A stretch of 64,000 nt of DNA from Anaerolineae bacterium. Its GTDB lineage: Bacteria > Chloroflexota > Anaerolineae > DRVO01. Position numbers and translations under genes: made by a program. The notes under the pieces were generated by a model. That model was not told the DNA's origin. It searched no databases and saw only the letters and a list, made by a program, of their open reading frames with translations. Of this stretch, positions 15,896 through 23,923 are shown one piece after another. Location: positions 36,208 to 100,207 of the forward strand of contig JABLXR010000012.1 in assembly GCA_013178015.1 (NCBI GenBank), given 5' to 3'. Within the stretch, counting starts at the first letter, position 1. Every line of letters starts with the position of its first letter.

Positions 15896-17116
15896 ATGCA
15901 GCCAGAAGATCTCAGAAGACAGCCACAGTCGGAACCTCAGGCGCCCGGAGCGGCAGACATCAGAGAGGCGCTCGAGCTGCTCTATGACAACGCAGCGCTG
16001 GCGGGCTGCAGCATGGCCCGCTACTGGCCGGCGATTTCCTCCATCGAATCCCCAACCGACAAGGCTCAGAGCCTCCGCTCCCTCCTCCTCGATGCCATCG
16101 AGTCCCTCCGCCCTGTTCGCCGGTCGCCGGCCTACTCGCGAGCCGAGCGCGACTATGAGGTGCTTTCTCTCCGCTACGCCTCTGGGCTGAGCATGGACCA
16201 GATCGCCGCTCAGTTGTGCGTGGGAGAGCGGCAGGTCTACCGAGACTTGCGCCGGGCAGAGGAGAAGCTCACCCAGATCCTCCAGGCGAGTGCACCGCCC
16301 CAGACCACCGAGACTGTCACTCTCCGCCGGGAGGCCATGCGTCAGGAACTCGCCCTCCTCAGACAGAGTCGCGAGACCGTGGACTGCGTGCAAGCGCTCC
16401 GCGCTGCCGCGGCCGCCGTAGAGCCTTTGGCCCAGAGTCGAGGGATAGATCTAGGGCTGCATCTTCCGCCAGGGCCGCTCTTGGCCCAGTGCAGTCCGGG
16501 CGTGCTGCGGACCACGCTCATCGGGGTGTTGAGCGGCGTGGTCCAATGCGCGTCTGCCGGCCGCGCCTCCGCGGGCCTGGCGCTGGAGGGAAGACAGCCA
16601 ACCTTCTGGACTACCTTCAGCGCTTCTGGCTCCCGGGCCCTGGCGCACCTGGCGGAGGCAGTGGCTTCCGCTCGAGCCCTCGAGTTCGATTCCTCCCTGT
16701 CTGAGTTGTCAGCCGACGAATGGCGGCTGACGGTCTCCCTCCCTCCCCTGTCCCCGCGCCGGGTGTTGGTCGTCGAGGACAACCCCAGCGCCGCCGGTCT
16801 GTACGAACGGTATCTGGACGGAACCGGCTGGCAGGCACTTCGCCTGTCCGACCCGCTCCGGGCAGTGGAGGTGGCCATGACCGAGCGCCTGGATGCCATC
16901 ATCCTAGACATCATGATGCCAAAGGTGGACGGCTGGACGGTGCTGCAGAACCTGCGTCTTACCCCTCAGACTGCCAGCATTCCGATTGTCGTGTGCTCGG
17001 TCATCCATGACCCTGCTCTGGGCGCGGCCCTGGGAGTCAGCGAGTACCTCACCAAGCCGGTGTCCCGTCTCGATCTTCTCTCAGCGCTGGCTCGCGTTGT
17101 TGGTCGCCAGGACTAG
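15896..17116 (+). CDS. Regulator with N-terminal HTH, degenerate kinase-like middle and C-terminal receiver
   Basis: 406 aa from ATG 15896 (GAGG upstream; ATG 15806 would add 30 residues and lacks a ribosome site). Residues about 75-135 include a sigma-70 region 4-like helix-turn-helix: ERDYEVLSLRYASGLSMDQIAAQL then ERQVYRDLRRAEEKL (a longer stretch cited only in part). Residues about 185-305 recall the dimerisation and ATPase parts of a histidine kinase (PGVLRTTLIGVLSGVV resembles an N box) but have no His box or glycine boxes. Residues about 308-406 are an intact receiver: VLVVEDN, phosphoacceptor Asp in ILDIMMPKVDGW, Lys in YLTKPV. Output first and receiver last is an unusual order. It probably pairs with the kinase it converges on. 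Confidence 0.75.
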   Translation: MQPEDLRRQPQSEPQAPGAADIREALELLYDNAALAGCSMARYWPAISSIESPTDKAQSLRSLLLDAIESLRPVRRSPAYSRAERDYEVLSLRYASGLSMDQIAAQLCVGERQVYRDLRRAEEKLTQILQASAPPQTTETVTLRREAMRQELALLRQSRETVDCVQALRAAAAAVEPLAQSRGIDLGLHLPPGPLLAQCSPGVLRTTLIGVLSGVVQCASAGRASAGLALEGRQPTFWTTFSASGSRALAHLAEAVASARALEFDSSLSELSADEWRLTVSLPPLSPRRVLVVEDNPSAAGLYERYLDGTGWQALRLSDPLRAVEVAMTERLDAIILDIMMPKVDGWTVLQNLRLTPQTASIPIVVCSVIHDPALGAALGVSEYLTKPVSRLDLLSALARVVGRQD

Positions 17117-19241
17117 GCCCGAGGCACTGCAGCGTCGCCCGCAGGAGCGCCAGGACCTCCTGCTCGCGCAGCCCAGACGGTCGCGTGACATAGAACGAAC
17201 TGCCGCTCAGCCTCTCTTGGTCTTCCCCAGGCTGAAGACCGCTCACCGCCAGAATCCTGACCGCCGAACCCTGGCATGCCGTGCGCATCATCTGCGCCAG
17301 GTGCCGGCCGTCCATGTCGGGCAGGGCAATGTCTAGCAAGAGGACGTCCCAGCCCTCCGCCGCCACGCGAGCTAAGGCTTCCTGAGCGCTGTTGGCCCAG
17401 CCCACGGTACAAGAAGGACGCAGGGCCTGAAGCATCCTGGCCGCCAACTGCACGAAGGCACGATCATCGTCCACCACCAGCACCTTGCTCCACGGTTTGC
17501 CTGTGCCGAGAGCTTCCTCCAGGCAAGCGGTCGAGATGGGCTTGACCAGCCAGGACTCAAAGAGCTCGTCATCCACGAGCCAAGCGCCACAAGGCAGCGC
17601 ACACCGTATTACGGGTACCGTTCCGTTCAGGTCGGCGCCAACCGTGTCTCCTGCCTGGGTGCCGGGTGGCAAGTTGAGGACCACAGCAACAGCCTGCTTC
17701 TCCTTCACCAGGTTGACGGCCTGAGCCGAGTCCGCAGCCGCCCAAACATGGAATCCGTCCAGCCAGCGGTGGAGGTAGATGGCTGCCCGAGGGTCGGGGT
17801 CCACAACCACTAGCGAGGGCTCATCGGGGGACGCTGGAGGGGAGTGTAGATCGGGCAGCACAGAGGGCGACACCTGTTTTGACCTGAGGGGCAGAGTGAA
17901 GCGGAAGGTGCTCCCTTCTCCCAGCCGGCTATCCACCCAAATATGCCCGCCGTGCATCTGCACGAATCGCTGAGCAATGGCCAGCCCGAGGCCTGAACCC
18001 TGTTGGGAGTCGAGGTGCTCCCCCCCGGCCTGCCGGAACTCATCGAAGATAGTGTCCAGCTGATCGGTCGGTATCCCCGGGCCAGTATCGCTCACGTACA
18101 CCTCTACCTCTTCGTCCTTGGCCCGTACGCCCATCCTGATGCTGCCTTGTTCGGTGAAACGGCTGGCGTTGGCCAGGAGATTCAGCAGAACCTGCCGCAC
18201 TCGAGTACGGTCCACGAAAAGCTGGGGGACATCCTCATCGAGCTCCAGGTCTATCTGCACCGGTTTGCCCACCACCAGGCGACGCGCCAGCGCGGCCGCA
18301 TCCTGCATAAGCTCCCCAAGATCCACCCACTCTCGGTGGATGGGCATGCGCAGCACCTGGATGCGAGCCAGATCCAGTACGTCGTCCACCAGGTCGGAGA
18401 GGTAGCGGGCACTGCGCTGGATCTCGGCGACGTCCTGCCGCAGCAGCGCCGGCCAGGACATCTCACCGTAGGTCTCCGGGAATCGCTGCATCACCTCGGC
18501 GAATCCCAGGATGATGTTGAGGGGGGTGCGCAGCTCATGGCTGACACAAGTTGCGAACCGCTCCTTGGCATGCCGGGCCTCCTCGGCCTCCTGCCTGGCC
18601 AAAGCTAGCTCGTAGTTGCTCCGCTTGAGCAGGTAGTTGGAGAGCTGCAGCGCCTTGTTGAGCTTGTTGACTTCCTCGCGCCGAGCGCGAACCTGCTCGG
18701 CTAGGCGAGCAGCCTCATTGCTGTGCTGCCAGGCACGGCGCAGCTCCTGCTGCAGCCCCCCTAAACAGACCGCCACCGATGCTCCCGGGGCAAGCACGTA
18801 GGCCACGACATCCAGCCGTGCCGGGGCGGCCAGGCCCCAGACCGGGGCCAACCAGGCGCAAGCCACGATGCCCAGCAGCACCAGCCACGACCCGGGGTGA
18901 GGCACCAGGAACGCGGCGGCCAGGGCCGGGGCCAGCAGTTGCCCGAGCCCGACCGGGTTACCATAGGCCGCCGCCGGTGCTAAGGCAGCCCCCAGGCTTC
19001 CACCGATCAGAAGGCCAGTGCTCAACAGCGGTCTTCGGTCTGCTCCGATGGCAGCCACATAGCCCGCCACCACCAGCAGCAGCAGCCAGACGCTCACACG
19101 CCCGACGCTGGCGTCGAGCCGCTCGACCTCCGTCCATGCCCGAAGCAGCGCCAGGGAACCGACGTATAGCGCCACCACCCGCACCAGCCTAGCATGTGTG
19201 TCCGGCCAGTTCGAGCTCCACAGTTCGCCCGCTGCCCCCAT
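17049..19241 (-). CDS. Membrane hybrid histidine kinase with two receiver-like domains
   Basis: 730 aa from ATG 19241 (GGAGGGG upstream). About six membrane helices occupy residues 20-190, followed by a coiled coil (about 165-230). The kinase core has the His box FATCVSHELRTPLN (His235), N box VLLNLLANASRFT, G1 DTGPGIP and G2 GSGLGLAIAQRF. A first receiver-like domain (VVVDPDPR onward) has lost its phosphoacceptor (VVLNLPPG). The second keeps VVDDD and the Asp of LLLDIALPDMDG, but the conserved Lys is Arg (VTRPSG). The 3' end overlaps the convergent regulator by 68 bases. It is likely a membrane sensor phosphorylating its own last receiver or the neighbour regulator. The signal is unknown. 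Confidence 0.88.
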   Translation of the reverse strand: MGAAGELWSSNWPDTHARLVRVVALYVGSLALLRAWTEVERLDASVGRVSVWLLLLVVAGYVAAIGADRRPLLSTGLLIGGSLGAALAPAAAYGNPVGLGQLLAPALAAAFLVPHPGSWLVLLGIVACAWLAPVWGLAAPARLDVVAYVLAPGASVAVCLGGLQQELRRAWQHSNEAARLAEQVRARREEVNKLNKALQLSNYLLKRSNYELALARQEAEEARHAKERFATCVSHELRTPLNIILGFAEVMQRFPETYGEMSWPALLRQDVAEIQRSARYLSDLVDDVLDLARIQVLRMPIHREWVDLGELMQDAAALARRLVVGKPVQIDLELDEDVPQLFVDRTRVRQVLLNLLANASRFTEQGSIRMGVRAKDEEVEVYVSDTGPGIPTDQLDTIFDEFRQAGGEHLDSQQGSGLGLAIAQRFVQMHGGHIWVDSRLGEGSTFRFTLPLRSKQVSPSVLPDLHSPPASPDEPSLVVVDPDPRAAIYLHRWLDGFHVWAAADSAQAVNLVKEKQAVAVVLNLPPGTQAGDTVGADLNGTVPVIRCALPCGAWLVDDELFESWLVKPISTACLEEALGTGKPWSKVLVVDDDRAFVQLAARMLQALRPSCTVGWANSAQEALARVAAEGWDVLLLDIALPDMDGRHLAQMMRTACQGSAVRILAVSGLQPGEDQERLSGSSFYVTRPSGLREQEVLALLRATLQCLGPSPGDQQREPALREDRDGTPAW

Positions 19242-19269
19242 ATGCACCCCTCCCGTGCCACGAGCGCTC

Positions 19270-20742
19270 CTACCAGGTAGGTGGCACCGGGTAGCAGAAG
19301 CCACCCCGTCGTCGGCTCCATTGGTTCCACCTCTCCGCCATCGCATCCAGGTCGCGCGTCGACCGATCGCGGAAGCCTCTCAACGCGGACGAGGGCACCC
19401 GCCCCGCCGCTGGCGTCGCCCTGCAGTAATTGTAGTAGTCCTGGAAACTCCGGTACGTGATATCCACGCCATAGGCGCCGGACTCCTCAGCCATCGGAGA
19501 CAGCGGGTCAAGAGTATGAAACATGCTGATCATCTTCAGCAGCGTTGGCGGATACATCCCCGCGATTCGGTCTGCCAGAGAAAGCGTCTCCTCCAGCGTC
19601 TTCTCATTCTCGCCCGGCAAGTTCAGCGAGAAGTAGACGTAGATGGGCATGCCGATGCTTCTAAGCAGCTCCAGGAGCCGCAGAAAGTCACGGTTGCTGA
19701 AGTGCCGGCCGTTGCGTCGCCGTACTGCCTCGGAGCCCGAGAGAAGGGTGAAGCCGAGCTCGCTATAGGTGACGTCGGCCGTTTCCGCCAAGTCGCGCAC
19801 AAACTCCCGCCCGGGCAGGGCGAAATGCTCGTTGTATAGGCCGATCATGATTCCAGCCTCACGCAGTCGCTTGAGTAGGGGCCGCCAGTACTGCGGCCCG
19901 GCCAGGCACGGGTCCAAGCTTAGTGACACCTGTCGCACCCCCAAGTCCGCCAGCCGGCCGATGTCGTTGGCTACCCGCTCCGGCGATCGCATGACCGCGG
20001 CTTCGCGCCCGAAGATGGCACGCTGGGCCTCTCGGCCGCCGCCACAGAAGGAGCACTTGAGGCTGCAGCCACGGCCGATGCACAGCCAGTGCCCAGTGTT
20101 CCTTTCATCGTCAGCAGTCAGGCCGGTGGCAGAGAACTGCATGCGGCGATACCAGTCCGGATGATCGAGGAAGCTTAGGTCCACGAAGTCGAGCCTATCC
20201 AGGAGTTCTGGCTGAGCGCAGAACGTCGGAGCGTGCACCACCACTTCTCCCCCGCGACGCAGAGCCAGGTTCGGCAGATTCTGCTCCGCAGGGTCTCGAC
20301 CGGCGATCAGCGTCTGCACGAGAGGGACTAGTGTCGCCTCTGCGTCGCCCAGGACTACGCAATCCACGCTAGAATGGGACGCCAGGATCTCGCGGGCGTA
20401 GATAGTGGCCGTGATGCCTCCCAGGATCACCGCTACATCGGGCATCAAGCGCTTGCACAGGCGGGCTACGTCAATGGCTCCGAAGCAGTGCTCGTACCAG
20501 TGCAGGTCGATCAGGACTACCCTCGCTCCTCCGCCGGTCCCGATCGACGCCGCTAGATCGAAGTCGGGTTCCCGAGCCAATTCGGCCGGGTAGTTGATGC
20601 CCCGCACTGAGATGCCCTCGGACCTTAGCAGGTTGACCAATCCCACCACGCCCACGGGCATGAACGGATACGTGGTCCCCAAGCCGCGGAAGGACTTGGC
20701 CGTGCCGTGCTTGGCCGGGTGGACATACAGGACGTCTGCCAT
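19270..20742 (-). CDS. B12-binding domain radical SAM protein
   Basis: 490 aa. The N-terminal half is a cobalamin-binding Rossmann domain: FMPVGVVGLVNLLR, VVLIDLHWYEH, VILGGITAT and LGDAEATLVPLV (residues about 27-142). Residues 226-233 hold the radical SAM motif CSLKCSFC. Relatives (BchE-like group) carry out methylations, ring formations or methylthiolations; the substrate is not predictable. The C-terminal part contains YVYFSLNLPGENEKTLEE, typical of the barrel's end. The ATG at 20742 follows GGAGGT. It lies 28 bases upstream of the hybrid kinase on the same strand, so the two may be co-transcribed. Confidence 0.87.
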   Translation of the reverse strand: MADVLYVHPAKHGTAKSFRGLGTTYPFMPVGVVGLVNLLRSEGISVRGINYPAELAREPDFDLAASIGTGGGARVVLIDLHWYEHCFGAIDVARLCKRLMPDVAVILGGITATIYAREILASHSSVDCVVLGDAEATLVPLVQTLIAGRDPAEQNLPNLALRRGGEVVVHAPTFCAQPELLDRLDFVDLSFLDHPDWYRRMQFSATGLTADDERNTGHWLCIGRGCSLKCSFCGGGREAQRAIFGREAAVMRSPERVANDIGRLADLGVRQVSLSLDPCLAGPQYWRPLLKRLREAGIMIGLYNEHFALPGREFVRDLAETADVTYSELGFTLLSGSEAVRRRNGRHFSNRDFLRLLELLRSIGMPIYVYFSLNLPGENEKTLEETLSLADRIAGMYPPTLLKMISMFHTLDPLSPMAEESGAYGVDITYRSFQDYYNYCRATPAAGRVPSSALRGFRDRSTRDLDAMAERWNQWSRRRGGFCYPVPPTW

Positions 20743-20912
20743 ACGCTACCTCCGCGATCACGAGGAAGTCTACCACACCCGCGAGGTAAGCTACGCTTCG
20801 CCCCCCCTCGACTCGGAGGAGCCTCCCCGCTATCATGCCCTCGCAGCGTCTTCTTAGCCGCACGCACCCGAGGTGCCGCAACCGACAACTACCGCACCGG
20901 GAGATGACACCC

Positions 20913-21836
20913 ATGAAGAAACAGACCCGCGACGTCCTGTACTACACCCACAGCCGCAACAACCGTCCTACTCTCACGGTGGAACCCGGCGAGAGCTTCC
21001 TGGTCGAGACCGAGCTCTGCTCCGGCGACTGGCTTCAAGACCTCTCCGACGCCTACCGACCGGGCATAGGCCGCGGCCCCAATCCCTCCAGCGGCTGCAC
21101 CTACGTCCAAGGCGCCCGGCCCGGCGACATGCTCGCTGTCACGGTGGAGTCCATCGTGCCAGACAACCTGGGCTACACCGGCTTCGGCCCCGGCGCCAAT
21201 CCCTTCCCCGACTGGATCCGCCAGAAGGAATGGGGCGTGGTCACCAAGACGGTGCGCATCCACGACGGTCTCGTGGAGTGGAGCGATCAGCTCAAGCTGC
21301 CCATCCGCCCCATGGTCGGCACTCTGGGCACGGCGCCCGAGTTCGAGGAATTCCTCAACAGCCGCAACGGCCCTTACGGAGGCAACCTCGACGCCCAGGA
21401 GGTCACCACCGGTGCCACGGTCTACCTTCCCGTATACGTCGAGGGCGGGCTGCTCCACGTGGGCGACGTGCACGCCATCCAGGGCGACGGAGAGATCTGC
21501 TGCGGCGGGGGTATCGAGTGCCGGGCAACGGTGCAGCTCAAGGTAAAGGTGCTCGTGCGGCCGAAGCGCATGACCTGGCCTCGCTTCATGGATTCCACCC
21601 ACATCGGCTGCTTCGGGTGCGCCCGCCCCGCCGAGGACGCCTTCCGCCTGGCCGTGCAGGACCTAATCTACTGGCTGGCAGACGACTACGCCCTGGACGA
21701 ACGCGAAGTGTTTCTGCTGCTGGGCCAGATCCTGGAAGCCCGTTGCACCCAGTTCGTGGACCCGCTGTACACGTACGTGGCCAAGGTGCCGCTCAACTAC
21801 CTTCCCGGCATGCCCGCGTCCGTTGGCGCCACCTAG
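20913..21836 (+). CDS. Acetamidase/formamidase family protein
   Basis: 307 aa, family length (FmdA/AmdA). These enzymes hydrolyse short amides such as formamide or acetamide to ammonia and the acid. Conserved pieces include VEPGESFLVET near the N-terminus, GARPGDMLAVTV, the GNLDAQEVTTGATVYLPVYV stretch around residues 161-180 and the VGDVHAIQGDGE motif around 188-199. GGGAG lies about 9 bases before ATG 20913; an ATG at 20904 abuts the ribosome site. The gene is alone between divergent and unrelated neighbours. A TATCAT string at 20831 could be its -10. Confidence 0.9.
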   Translation: MKKQTRDVLYYTHSRNNRPTLTVEPGESFLVETELCSGDWLQDLSDAYRPGIGRGPNPSSGCTYVQGARPGDMLAVTVESIVPDNLGYTGFGPGANPFPDWIRQKEWGVVTKTVRIHDGLVEWSDQLKLPIRPMVGTLGTAPEFEEFLNSRNGPYGGNLDAQEVTTGATVYLPVYVEGGLLHVGDVHAIQGDGEICCGGGIECRATVQLKVKVLVRPKRMTWPRFMDSTHIGCFGCARPAEDAFRLAVQDLIYWLADDYALDEREVFLLLGQILEARCTQFVDPLYTYVAKVPLNYLPGMPASVGAT

Positions 21837-21862
21837 AAGGTGCGGCCCGTCCCGAACGTCGG

Positions 21863-21868
21863 TATAAT
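21863..21868 (+). promoter_or_regulatory. Consensus -10 ahead of the zinc peptidase gene
   Basis: TATAAT about 77 bases before the ATG at 21945. No matching -35 is seen. Confidence 0.35.
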
Positions 21869-21944
21869 CGCGTTGATAGCTCTACGTACAATGCCGACGT
21901 TGGCCCTATTCAGCAGGCCCTATCGGGGATGCTCGAGGTGAATC

Positions 21945-22640
21945 ATGCCGTTCCTGTTCTATAACCCCACTTACTGGCTTTTTGCCCTGCCGGCCCTCCT
22001 GCTGGGCCTATACGCCCAGTTCCGGGTCCAAACCTCGTTCAACAAGTACATGCGGGTCCCCAACTACCGCCGCGTGACGGGGCTGGCAGCGGCGCGGGAA
22101 CTGCTCTCCGCCGCTGGTCTCGGTCACGTGGAGATCGAGGGAACCGCGGGCACCCTGAGCGACCACTACGACCCTCGCACCAAGACTCTCCGCCTCTCGC
22201 GGCCCGTGGCTCAGTCCGCCTCGGTGGCCGCAGTGGCAGTGGTAGCCCACGAGGTCGGGCATGCCGTCCAGGATGCCACCGATTACACACCGATGCGAGT
22301 GCGCTCTGGCATCGTGCCCCTGGTGAACCTGGGCTCTTGGCTGGGACCCATCCTCTTCTTCATTGGCCTCCTGGCCGCTAGCCCCGAGCTGGCACTCATT
22401 GGAGTACTCGGCTTCGCCGCCGCGGCGGTGTTTGCCCTTGTCACCTTGCCAGTCGAGCTCAACGCGAGCTCCCGTGCCCTGCACATGCTTCAGTCCTCTG
22501 GGCTCATCGCTGGCCAGGAGGTCCCCGCCGCCAGGACTGTGCTCAACGCTGCCGCGCTCACTTACGTGGCCGCTCTGGCCCAAGCCATAAGCACCCTGCT
22601 CTACTTCCTCACCCTCCTCGGTGGTGTCCGACGGGACTAG
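21945..22640 (+). CDS. YugP-type zinc metallopeptidase, integral membrane
   Basis: 231 aa, family length. Membrane helices lie at about 9-24, 122-140, 145-165 and near the C-terminus. The zinc motif HEVGH (His102, Glu103, His106) follows VAAVAVVAHEVGHAVQD, and the SDHYDPRTKTLRLS stretch at 72-85 is a YugP signature. The family (Zn-dependent protease 2) is widespread but poorly characterised; membrane protein quality control is one suggestion. GAGGTGAAT precedes the ATG. The gene ends in a hairpin at 22685. Confidence 0.92.
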   Translation: MPFLFYNPTYWLFALPALLLGLYAQFRVQTSFNKYMRVPNYRRVTGLAAARELLSAAGLGHVEIEGTAGTLSDHYDPRTKTLRLSRPVAQSASVAAVAVVAHEVGHAVQDATDYTPMRVRSGIVPLVNLGSWLGPILFFIGLLAASPELALIGVLGFAAAAVFALVTLPVELNASSRALHMLQSSGLIAGQEVPAARTVLNAAALTYVAALAQAISTLLYFLTLLGGVRRD

Positions 22641-22684
22641 GCAACTACTACTGCAGCGAAAAACGAAGAAAGCCCTAGAAAGAA

Positions 22685-22714
22685 GCCGCGAGCATACGCC
22701 CGCGGCCGTTCTTT
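22685..22714 (+). terminator. Rho-independent-like terminator of the YugP gene
   Basis: GCCGCG (22685-22690) pairs with CGCGGC (22701-22706), with outer AAGAA/TTCTT pairing and a short T-rich tail (TTCTTTT). Confidence 0.65.
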
Positions 22715-22769
22715 TGGCTCCTAGCCGGCGCCAGGGCCGCACAAGCGCCTACAGTTGCCCTAGATGCCG

Positions 22770-22796
22770 CTTGCACTCTCGTATCGAGAGTGCTAA
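22770..22796 (+). promoter_or_regulatory. CIRCE operator (HrcA binding site)
   Basis: CTTGCACTC, 9 bases, GAGTGCTAA. The right arm matches the CIRCE consensus (TTAGCACTC-N9-GAGTGCTAA) in all nine positions and the left arm in seven. It overlaps the hsp20 promoter, so HrcA should repress at normal temperature. Confidence 0.9.
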
Positions 22797-22799
22797 CAT
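22771..22799 (+). promoter_or_regulatory. hsp20 promoter inside the CIRCE element
   Basis: TTGCAC (22771-22776), 17 bases, TAACAT (22794-22799) with an extended TGC. The CIRCE operator covers both hexamers almost completely. Confidence 0.65.
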
Positions 22800-22840
22800 C
22801 CTGCTTGGTGCAAAACAACGCGTTTGGTTGGGAGGTTGTC

Positions 22841-23284
22841 ATGGCGGAACTAGTACCACGAGAGAATCGCGAGGTTATGACGTTGCGTGAAGCCATTGAT
22901 CGCCTGTTCGAGGAATCATTCGTGCGTCCCTGGACGCACTTCGCGCGGGCAGGCGAGCGTGGCATGGCCCTGGACGTCTACGATGAAGGTGATCACGTCG
23001 TGGTGGAAGCGGTGGTCCCCGGGGTGAAGTCGGAGGACGTGGACGTCCGGGTGGAAGGGAATGTCCTCACCATTAGGGCCGAGACGAGCAAGAGCAAAGA
23101 CGTGTCGGACGAGAAGTACTTCTACAGAGAGCGCTACCGCGGCGTAATGCAGCGGAGTGTCACCTTGCCTTCAGAGGTGAACGCGGATAAGGCGGATGCC
23201 AGGCTGGAGAACGGTATCCTGAGACTGGCTCTACCCAAGGCCGAGAAGGAGCGGACCCGCCGCATACAGGTCAAGGGCGCCTAG
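22841..23284 (+). CDS. Small heat-shock protein Hsp20, first copy
   Basis: 147 aa from ATG 22841 (GGGAGGT upstream). Hsp20 proteins bind unfolding proteins without ATP. The N-terminal LREAIDRLFEESFVRPW leads into the alpha-crystallin domain (about 45-140): ALDVYDEGDHVVVEAVVPGV, DVRVEGNVLTIRAE, and the LENGILRLALPKAE segment that ends such domains. The C-terminal RIQV may serve as the I/V-x-I/V oligomerisation motif. It lies directly behind a CIRCE-controlled promoter and 74 bases before a second copy. Confidence 0.95.
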   Translation: MAELVPRENREVMTLREAIDRLFEESFVRPWTHFARAGERGMALDVYDEGDHVVVEAVVPGVKSEDVDVRVEGNVLTIRAETSKSKDVSDEKYFYRERYRGVMQRSVTLPSEVNADKADARLENGILRLALPKAEKERTRRIQVKGA

Positions 23285-23358
23285 ACGTTCACCTCCTGGG
23301 TGGCAAACTGCTAGACACAGCTTACCTAGATGATGTGTGTAGGCAATGGAGGGTAGAT

Positions 23359-23805
23359 ATGAGAGACATCACGCGTTGGGATCCGCTAGCGGAGGCGGTG
23401 AGCCTGCGGCAGATGATGGACCGCCTCTTCGAAGACAGCTTCGTGCGCCCCTTCACCTGGAGAGGGGACACCGGTAGGGCTCTGCGTCCCCCTCTGGACA
23501 TCTACAGCACCGATGAGGACATCGTCATCCTCATGAGCGTGCCCGGCGTCAAGCCCGAGGACGTAGATGTCACCGTGGAGGGCGACACCGTCACCATCCG
23601 GGGCGAGATCAAGCCCCCCATCGAGAACGTGGATTACGTGGTGCAGGAGCGGGCTACCGGCCCCTTCCGCCGGGTGGTGACCCTGAACGTGCCGGTGGAG
23701 GCGGACAAGGCGGAGGCCTCCTTCAAGGACGGGGTCCTCACCCTCACCCTGCCCAAGGCGGCGGAGATCAGGCCGCGCAGCATCAAGGTTCAGGCCGGCG
23801 GATAG
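23359..23805 (+). CDS. Small heat-shock protein Hsp20, second copy
   Basis: 148 aa from ATG 23359 (GGAGGG upstream). It shares the RQMMDRLFEDSFVRPF opening with the first copy, so the pair arose by tandem duplication and then diverged. The alpha-crystallin domain spans about 45-142 (LDIYSTDEDIVILMSVPGV, FKDGVLTLTLPKA), with SIKV near the end as a possible oligomerisation motif. The 74-base gap has no clear terminator, so it may be read from the CIRCE promoter. The perfect hairpin at 23848 closes the unit. Confidence 0.95.
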   Translation: MRDITRWDPLAEAVSLRQMMDRLFEDSFVRPFTWRGDTGRALRPPLDIYSTDEDIVILMSVPGVKPEDVDVTVEGDTVTIRGEIKPPIENVDYVVQERATGPFRRVVTLNVPVEADKAEASFKDGVLTLTLPKAAEIRPRSIKVQAGG

Positions 23806-23847
23806 TGTGAGTAGAGAAGGCGCCGCGCGCAACGCGTGGCGCCCCAG

Positions 23848-23898
23848 AAGTGACGAAGGAGGCGCGACGTGTGTCCCATCGCGCCTCCTTCGTCACTT
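23848..23898. terminator. Perfect 20-base-pair hairpin between convergent genes
   Basis: Arms 23848-23867 and 23879-23898 are perfectly complementary around an 11-base loop, between the second hsp20 gene and the convergent surface protein gene. There is no T-tract; it may act in both directions. Confidence 0.75.
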
Positions 23899-23923
23899 GT
23901 CAACAAGGGCCGGATACCGCCTT

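Noticed and set aside
20873..21964. Plus-strand frame of 363 codons
   Set aside because: Shifted frame of the acetamidase/formamidase gene; Arg/Pro/Gly-rich, no domains.
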